64,000 nucleotides of DNA from Ectothiorhodospiraceae bacterium 2226 (GTDB taxonomy: Bacteria > Pseudomonadota > Gammaproteobacteria > GCA-013348725), in assembly GCA_013348725.1 (NCBI GenBank), contig CP054689.1:1662501-1726500 (forward strand), written 5' to 3'. The notes under the pieces were generated by a model. That model did not search any database. It was not told where the DNA came from and worked only from the letters and a program-made list of their open reading frames with translations. Positions 60,577-64,000 of this stretch are shown here, piece after piece; position 1 is the stretch's first letter, and each line of letters begins with the position of its first letter. Both the position numbers and the translations under genes were made by a program.

Positions 60577-62475
60577 ATGGAGGGGGCACGCCGTTCGCCT
60601 GTCTTTGTTCGCCTGCGGGAACACTGGCCCGTACTCGGATCCATGCTCGTCCTGTTCGGCGTGCTGCTCGCGCTGCAGCCCTTCGGTGCGCCCTATGCCG
60701 GTGGACTACAGCTCGTTACCAGCGCGAAATACACCCTGCTGTTGCTCCTGTGGAGTTCGCTCACGCTGCTGCTGGTGTCCGCGCGCCAGGGACCGCGCGC
60801 GGCCTTGTACTGCGTGGCGCTCGGCCTCGCCTTGTACGCCGAGGCGCGCAATTTCCAGGAGTTCTCCCTGTGGGCGCCGGTGGCGTGGACCACCCTTGCC
60901 GTGCTCGCGCTGGTCGCCGAGACCGCCCTGCGCGAGCGCCTGCTGACCAGTCCACGCAGTCAGACATGGCGCGCGGCCGGTTACACCCTGGTGCAGCTCC
61001 CGCTGTTCGGTGTGCCGCTTGCGGTGCTTGCCTACAACGGCGCCACCGGCGCGACCCTGAGCGATGACTCCCTGCTCGCGATCTACCAGACCAATCCCGG
61101 CGAGGCGCTAGCGTTCGCGCGCGAGTTCATCCCGCTGCATTATCTGCTGTTGGTGGTGGGGTTGCCGGTCGTCCTGTACGCGGCCAACCGCGTGCAGGTG
61201 GCGGGCGAGACCGCCCCCCGCCGGCCGGCGCCGGTCTTCTTGCTCGCGCTCGCGGGCTCGCTGTCGGTGCTGCACCTCGGGGTGGTGTACGAGAAGTCGC
61301 CGCTGCTCGGCATGGGCGGCGCGACCTACAGCGACTACCGTGCCGAGCTGCGCGCATTTCGCGCGGTGCGTGCCGAACGCGGCGAGCGCCTGCCAGAATT
61401 CACCGCCTCGACGAGCGGCGCGCCGCGCACCTACCTGGTGGTGATCGGCGAGTCCCACAGCCGCCACCACATGAGCGCGTACGGCTATGCCCGTCCCACC
61501 ACCCCGTGGCTCGACCGGATGCGCGCCGACCCCGGTTTGATCCTGTTCGGCAATGCGTACGCCAATCACCCCCACACCATGCCCGCGCTCACGCTCGCGC
61601 TCACCGAAGCCAGCCAGTACAACGAACAGGACTACGTGAACTCGGCGTCACTCGTCGACATCGCCAAGGCCGCCGGCTTCACCACCACCTGGATCAGCAA
61701 CCAGGTGGCCTACGGGAGCTGGGACAATCAGGTCACCGCGATCGCCGAGTACGCCGACCGCCAGTACCGCCTCAACCGCCATGTCGGCCAGACCACCCGC
61801 ACCACACACTTCGACGAGGCCACGGTGCCGCAGCTCGCGCGCGCGCTGGAGACCCTCGATCCGCAGGCCCACAACCTGATCGTGGTGCACCTCATGGGCA
61901 GCCACTGGATCTACTGCAACCGCTTCCCCCGCGACGGGGACTCGCCCTACGCGGCCTTCGTGCCCGGCGACTGGGCGCAGGAGGAACGGCTGGACTGCTA
62001 CGACCACAGCGTGCGCTACAACGACTACGTGATGCGCGCCTTGTACGAGACCGCGCGCGGCTTCGAGAACTTCGCGGGCCTGGTCTACTTCCCCGACCAC
62101 GGCGAGAGCGTCGAGTCCGGGCTGGGGCACTACGTGGGGAATTTCCGTTACGAGATGATGCACATACCGTTGTACGCGTGGTTCTCAGAGGACTATCGGG
62201 CGCAGCGCCCCGAGCGGGTGGCGCGACTGCGTGCCCGTGCCGCGCGGCCGTTCACCAACGACATCATGTACGACACCTTGCTCGGCATCATGGGCATCGA
62301 GACGCCCCACTACCGCGCCGGCCACGACCTCGGCGCACCGGAATACGGCATTGCCAAGGATGCGCTGCTCACCCTGCACGGCGAGCGGCGCGTGCTCGAC
62401 GACCCATGGATCCGAAAAGGGGTCCGCGACGGCGTACCGGAAACCGGCGGCATGCGCCGGGTGACACACCGCTGA
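60577..62475 (+). CDS. Phosphoethanolamine transferase (sulfatase-fold, EptA/CptA-like)
   Basis: A 632-residue inner-membrane enzyme. Five N-terminal helices are followed by a periplasmic sulfatase-type domain with VIGESHSRHHMSAYGYARPTTP, YANHPHTMPALTLAL (probable nucleophile Thr/His region), HLMGSHW and FPDHGESVE (metal ligands). Such enzymes move phosphoethanolamine from lipid to lipid A or core sugars, changing surface charge and polymyxin sensitivity. ATG 60577 gives a short basic N terminus. The nearby ligase-like and flippase genes agree with envelope glycolipid decoration. Confidence 0.88.
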   Translation: MEGARRSPVFVRLREHWPVLGSMLVLFGVLLALQPFGAPYAGGLQLVTSAKYTLLLLLWSSLTLLLVSARQGPRAALYCVALGLALYAEARNFQEFSLWAPVAWTTLAVLALVAETALRERLLTSPRSQTWRAAGYTLVQLPLFGVPLAVLAYNGATGATLSDDSLLAIYQTNPGEALAFAREFIPLHYLLLVVGLPVVLYAANRVQVAGETAPRRPAPVFLLALAGSLSVLHLGVVYEKSPLLGMGGATYSDYRAELRAFRAVRAERGERLPEFTASTSGAPRTYLVVIGESHSRHHMSAYGYARPTTPWLDRMRADPGLILFGNAYANHPHTMPALTLALTEASQYNEQDYVNSASLVDIAKAAGFTTTWISNQVAYGSWDNQVTAIAEYADRQYRLNRHVGQTTRTTHFDEATVPQLARALETLDPQAHNLIVVHLMGSHWIYCNRFPRDGDSPYAAFVPGDWAQEERLDCYDHSVRYNDYVMRALYETARGFENFAGLVYFPDHGESVESGLGHYVGNFRYEMMHIPLYAWFSEDYRAQRPERVARLRARAARPFTNDIMYDTLLGIMGIETPHYRAGHDLGAPEYGIAKDALLTLHGERRVLDDPWIRKGVRDGVPETGGMRRVTHR

Positions 62476-62493
62476 GCCCCCTCAAAGGGGGCT
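62475..62493 (+). terminator. Stem-loop after the phosphoethanolamine transferase gene
   Basis: AGCCCCC (62475-62481), TCAAA, GGGGGCT (62487-62493) is a perfect 7-bp stem overlapping the stop codon's last base. No T-run follows. It could act as a weak terminator or mRNA end stabiliser. Confidence 0.5.
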
Positions 62494-62494
62494 G

Positions 62495-62572
62495 GTGACC
62501 ACGGCGCCGATCACCGCGTTCGGCCTCAACGCGACGAGTTTCTACTTCCTCTTCACCGGCTTGTTGTTTTAG
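62495..62572 (+). pseudogene. Remnant of a second ExoD gene (last 25 codons)
   Basis: From GTG 62495 the frame reads VTTAPITAFGLNATSFYFLF and ends TGLLF at a TAG. The last 11 residues, SFYFLFTGLLF, are identical to the end of the intact ExoD at 59773-60366, while the codons differ at many third positions. This is therefore a divergent paralogue, not a recent copy. Everything before it is missing. Its end overlaps the convergent gene at 62553. Confidence 0.7.
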
Positions 62573-63278
62573 TCGGCGATGTGGGCCGGGCGCTGGCGAG
62601 CAGCAGCGCCAACACCGCCACCCAGAGCGCCGCCAGCCAGTGTGCGAGCAGCAGCGCCACCGCCCCCGCGAGCAGCGCTACCGCCACCACGTAGCGCCAG
62701 GCCGCACTCCAGCGCGTTGCCCGGCGCATGTCGCCGCGCCGGGCCAGCAGCGCGCGCAATAGACGCCCGCCGTCCAGCGGATAGCCGGCCAGCAGATAGA
62801 ACACCATCAGTGCGCCGTGGCCGAGCATCAGCACGAACGCCACGCCGATCGCGGGCAGCGGGGGGGTGGTGCCGAAGCCGCGCGAGAACAGCACGAAGCA
62901 CAGGATCGCGAGCAGCGCGGTCACCAGCAGGTGCAGCACCGCCAACAGCGCCTCCGTGCGCGGCCGCGTGGCGGCGGCGGGCGTGTCGAACGCCGGGCCG
63001 AACAGGTACAGGGTGAGCACGCCCTCGGTGTGCAACGCGCGCGCCGCGAGCAGCAGCGCCGCGCCGCGGATCACGGTGCCGACTACGAGGCCAAGAGTGG
63101 CGACGAGGGCCATGCCCCAGTAGACGCCGGCGCCGAGCTCCGGCGCCAGCGGCGGCAGGACCCACTGGGCCAGAGTCCAGACCAGCGGTGCGAGCAGTAC
63201 CAGCGAGACGAGGTCGATACGCACGGGGGCCCCCATCGTGCGCGTAACCGTCGGGCGCAGGTCGGTCAGGCGGCGCAT
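62553..63278 (-). CDS. Site-2 protease (M50)-like membrane protein lacking the zinc motif
   Basis: A 241-residue protein with about six helices. It keeps the second M50 signature, LLAGYPLDGGRLLRALLARR (family PxDGGR), in the usual place near residues 165-185. The first signature, HExxH in an early helix, is absent; the aligned region reads VIRGAALLLAARAL. It is probably a non-proteolytic homologue. ATG 63278 overlaps the stop of the alpha/beta-hydrolase gene, indicating co-translation. The gene converges with the ExoD remnant. Confidence 0.7.
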   Translation of the reverse strand: MRRLTDLRPTVTRTMGAPVRIDLVSLVLLAPLVWTLAQWVLPPLAPELGAGVYWGMALVATLGLVVGTVIRGAALLLAARALHTEGVLTLYLFGPAFDTPAAATRPRTEALLAVLHLLVTALLAILCFVLFSRGFGTTPPLPAIGVAFVLMLGHGALMVFYLLAGYPLDGGRLLRALLARRGDMRRATRWSAAWRYVVAVALLAGAVALLLAHWLAALWVAVLALLLASARPTSPTKTTSR

Positions 63279-63994
63279 CACGTCGGCCCGTCCTCGAACA
63301 GGAACGGACGGCTGACCTCCACCAACTCCGGGGCCGCGGTGTACACCAGGGTATGCGCGACGTCCGGGATGACGTTCAGGCGACCGCGCGGCAGCCGGCG
63401 CGTCACCTCTTCGGCCCAAGCTTGGCTGCAGATCGGATCCTCGCTGCCGCGCACCACCAGGCTGGGCGCCTGCACCTGCGGGAGCTTGTCCTCCACGGCG
63501 TCGTCCAGCGAGACCTGAAAGGTGCGCAACGCGCGCACCAGGCCGGTCTTGGCATAGTCCGCGTCGGCAATCTCCTCCATGCTGGGCGGGTTGTAAGGCG
63601 AGTTTTGGCGCCAGCGCACGAACTGCCAGAACCAGCTGCGTTCCTCGGGCGGGGTGGTCGGCCCCTGCAGCACGGTGCGGGCGACGCGTTCGGGATAACG
63701 CGCGGCGAAATCGACGATGATCTGGCAGCCGAAGGAGTTGCCGAGCAGGCTGGCGCGCGGCAGGTCCACGGCCGCCATCCAGGCGTGCAAGGCGTCGGCC
63801 AGCGCCGGTACGTCCAGTACCCGTCCCGGTTTGTCGCTGTCGCCGAAGCCGGGCAGGTCGGGGACGTACACCGGGTGCGTCTCGGCCAGCAGTTCGGCGG
63901 TGGGCATCATGTAGGTGCCGGACAGGGCCATGCCATGCACCAGCACCACCGGCGTGCGGTTCCCCGGCGCGTGGTCCGCCACGCGCGCGTGCAT
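63278..63994 (-). CDS. Alpha/beta-hydrolase, possibly cut by the window end
   Basis: At least 238 residues of a hydrolase related to meta-cleavage-product hydrolases and haloperoxidase-like esterases. Features are VVLVHGMALSG (oxyanion loop), PDLPGFGDSDKP, the nucleophile elbow LLGNSFGCQI, RGSEDPICS (acid) and PDVAHTLVY (catalytic His). ATG 63994 is possible, but the frame runs to the window edge. Its stop overlaps the start of the M50-like gene. Confidence 0.85.
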   Translation of the reverse strand: MHARVADHAPGNRTPVVLVHGMALSGTYMMPTAELLAETHPVYVPDLPGFGDSDKPGRVLDVPALADALHAWMAAVDLPRASLLGNSFGCQIIVDFAARYPERVARTVLQGPTTPPEERSWFWQFVRWRQNSPYNPPSMEEIADADYAKTGLVRALRTFQVSLDDAVEDKLPQVQAPSLVVRGSEDPICSQAWAEEVTRRLPRGRLNVIPDVAHTLVYTAAPELVEVSRPFLFEDGPT

Positions 63995-64000
63995 GCGTTG

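Overview
The window is GC-rich bacterial chromosome and is densely coded. The gene set points to a gammaproteobacterium: a Rep-type helicase, UbiK, a ComM/YifB ATPase, OxyR with a peroxiredoxin-glutaredoxin hybrid, FetAB, YqiA-like esterase, a GlnK-AmtB pair and glcDEF. Many Sec-exported proteins and a lipid-flippase ABC transporter indicate a Gram-negative envelope. Chromatiales/Ectothiorhodospiraceae would fit, but that placement is inference only. I saw no rRNA, tRNA, CRISPR array or intact insertion sequence.

Layout. 1-3.8 kb: the end of an EAL-domain protein, an inositol-monophosphatase-family gene, a repeat-rich spacer and rep on the minus strand. 3.9-14.5 kb: a MarR-type regulator followed by a tight plus-strand run. 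It holds two small unknown proteins, an N-carbamoyl-amino-acid hydrolase, an isochorismatase-family hydrolase, a sodium:solute symporter, a 40-residue membrane peptide, an ATCase-like transcarbamoylase, an asparagine-synthase-like amidotransferase, a lysine-2,3-aminomutase-like radical SAM enzyme and an MscS channel. This run is the best candidate for an undescribed pathway. The transcarbamoylase has lost the aspartate-binding residues and the aminomutase has lost the lysine-recognising aspartates, while both keep their core catalytic residues. 14.5-19.2 kb, minus strand: a hydrolase-like/TlpA fusion, a DUF432-like protein, a second MscS channel and a methyltransferase. 19.3-22.6 kb: an oxidative-stress island (oxyR, peroxiredoxin-glutaredoxin, glutathione reductase) with two OxyR-type operators visible in the DNA.

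22.7-36.7 kb: a YqiA-like esterase and a Sel1 protein, then an accessory region of exported repeat proteins. These are an IPT/TIG protein with one RHS repeat, a glycine-rich protein, a 1976-residue Sec-exported Rhs protein with an AT-rich tip and a probable membrane immunity gene, a second displaced Rhs tip, and a MORN-repeat protein. 36.7-44.3 kb: small membrane proteins including a broken NfeD-like gene, comM, ubiK, a sigma-54/NtrC-type promoter in front of glnK-amtB, psiE, a DUF167 gene and wrbA. 44.6-53.7 kb: a diguanylate cyclase coupled to a PhnD-like binding protein; glycolate oxidase glcDEF with tartronate-semialdehyde reductase and a glcG relic; fetAB. 53.9-64 kb: envelope genes (O-antigen-ligase-like protein, lipid flippase-type ABC exporter, DUF1207-like protein, MFS exporter, ExoD, phosphoethanolamine transferase), a second ExoD relic, a site-2-protease homologue without its zinc motif, and an alpha/beta hydrolase cut by the window edge.

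All names rest on motifs read by eye. Statements about particular residues in reference enzymes (E. coli PyrB, Clostridium lysine 2,3-aminomutase, RocR) come from memory of those families and should be confirmed by alignment.
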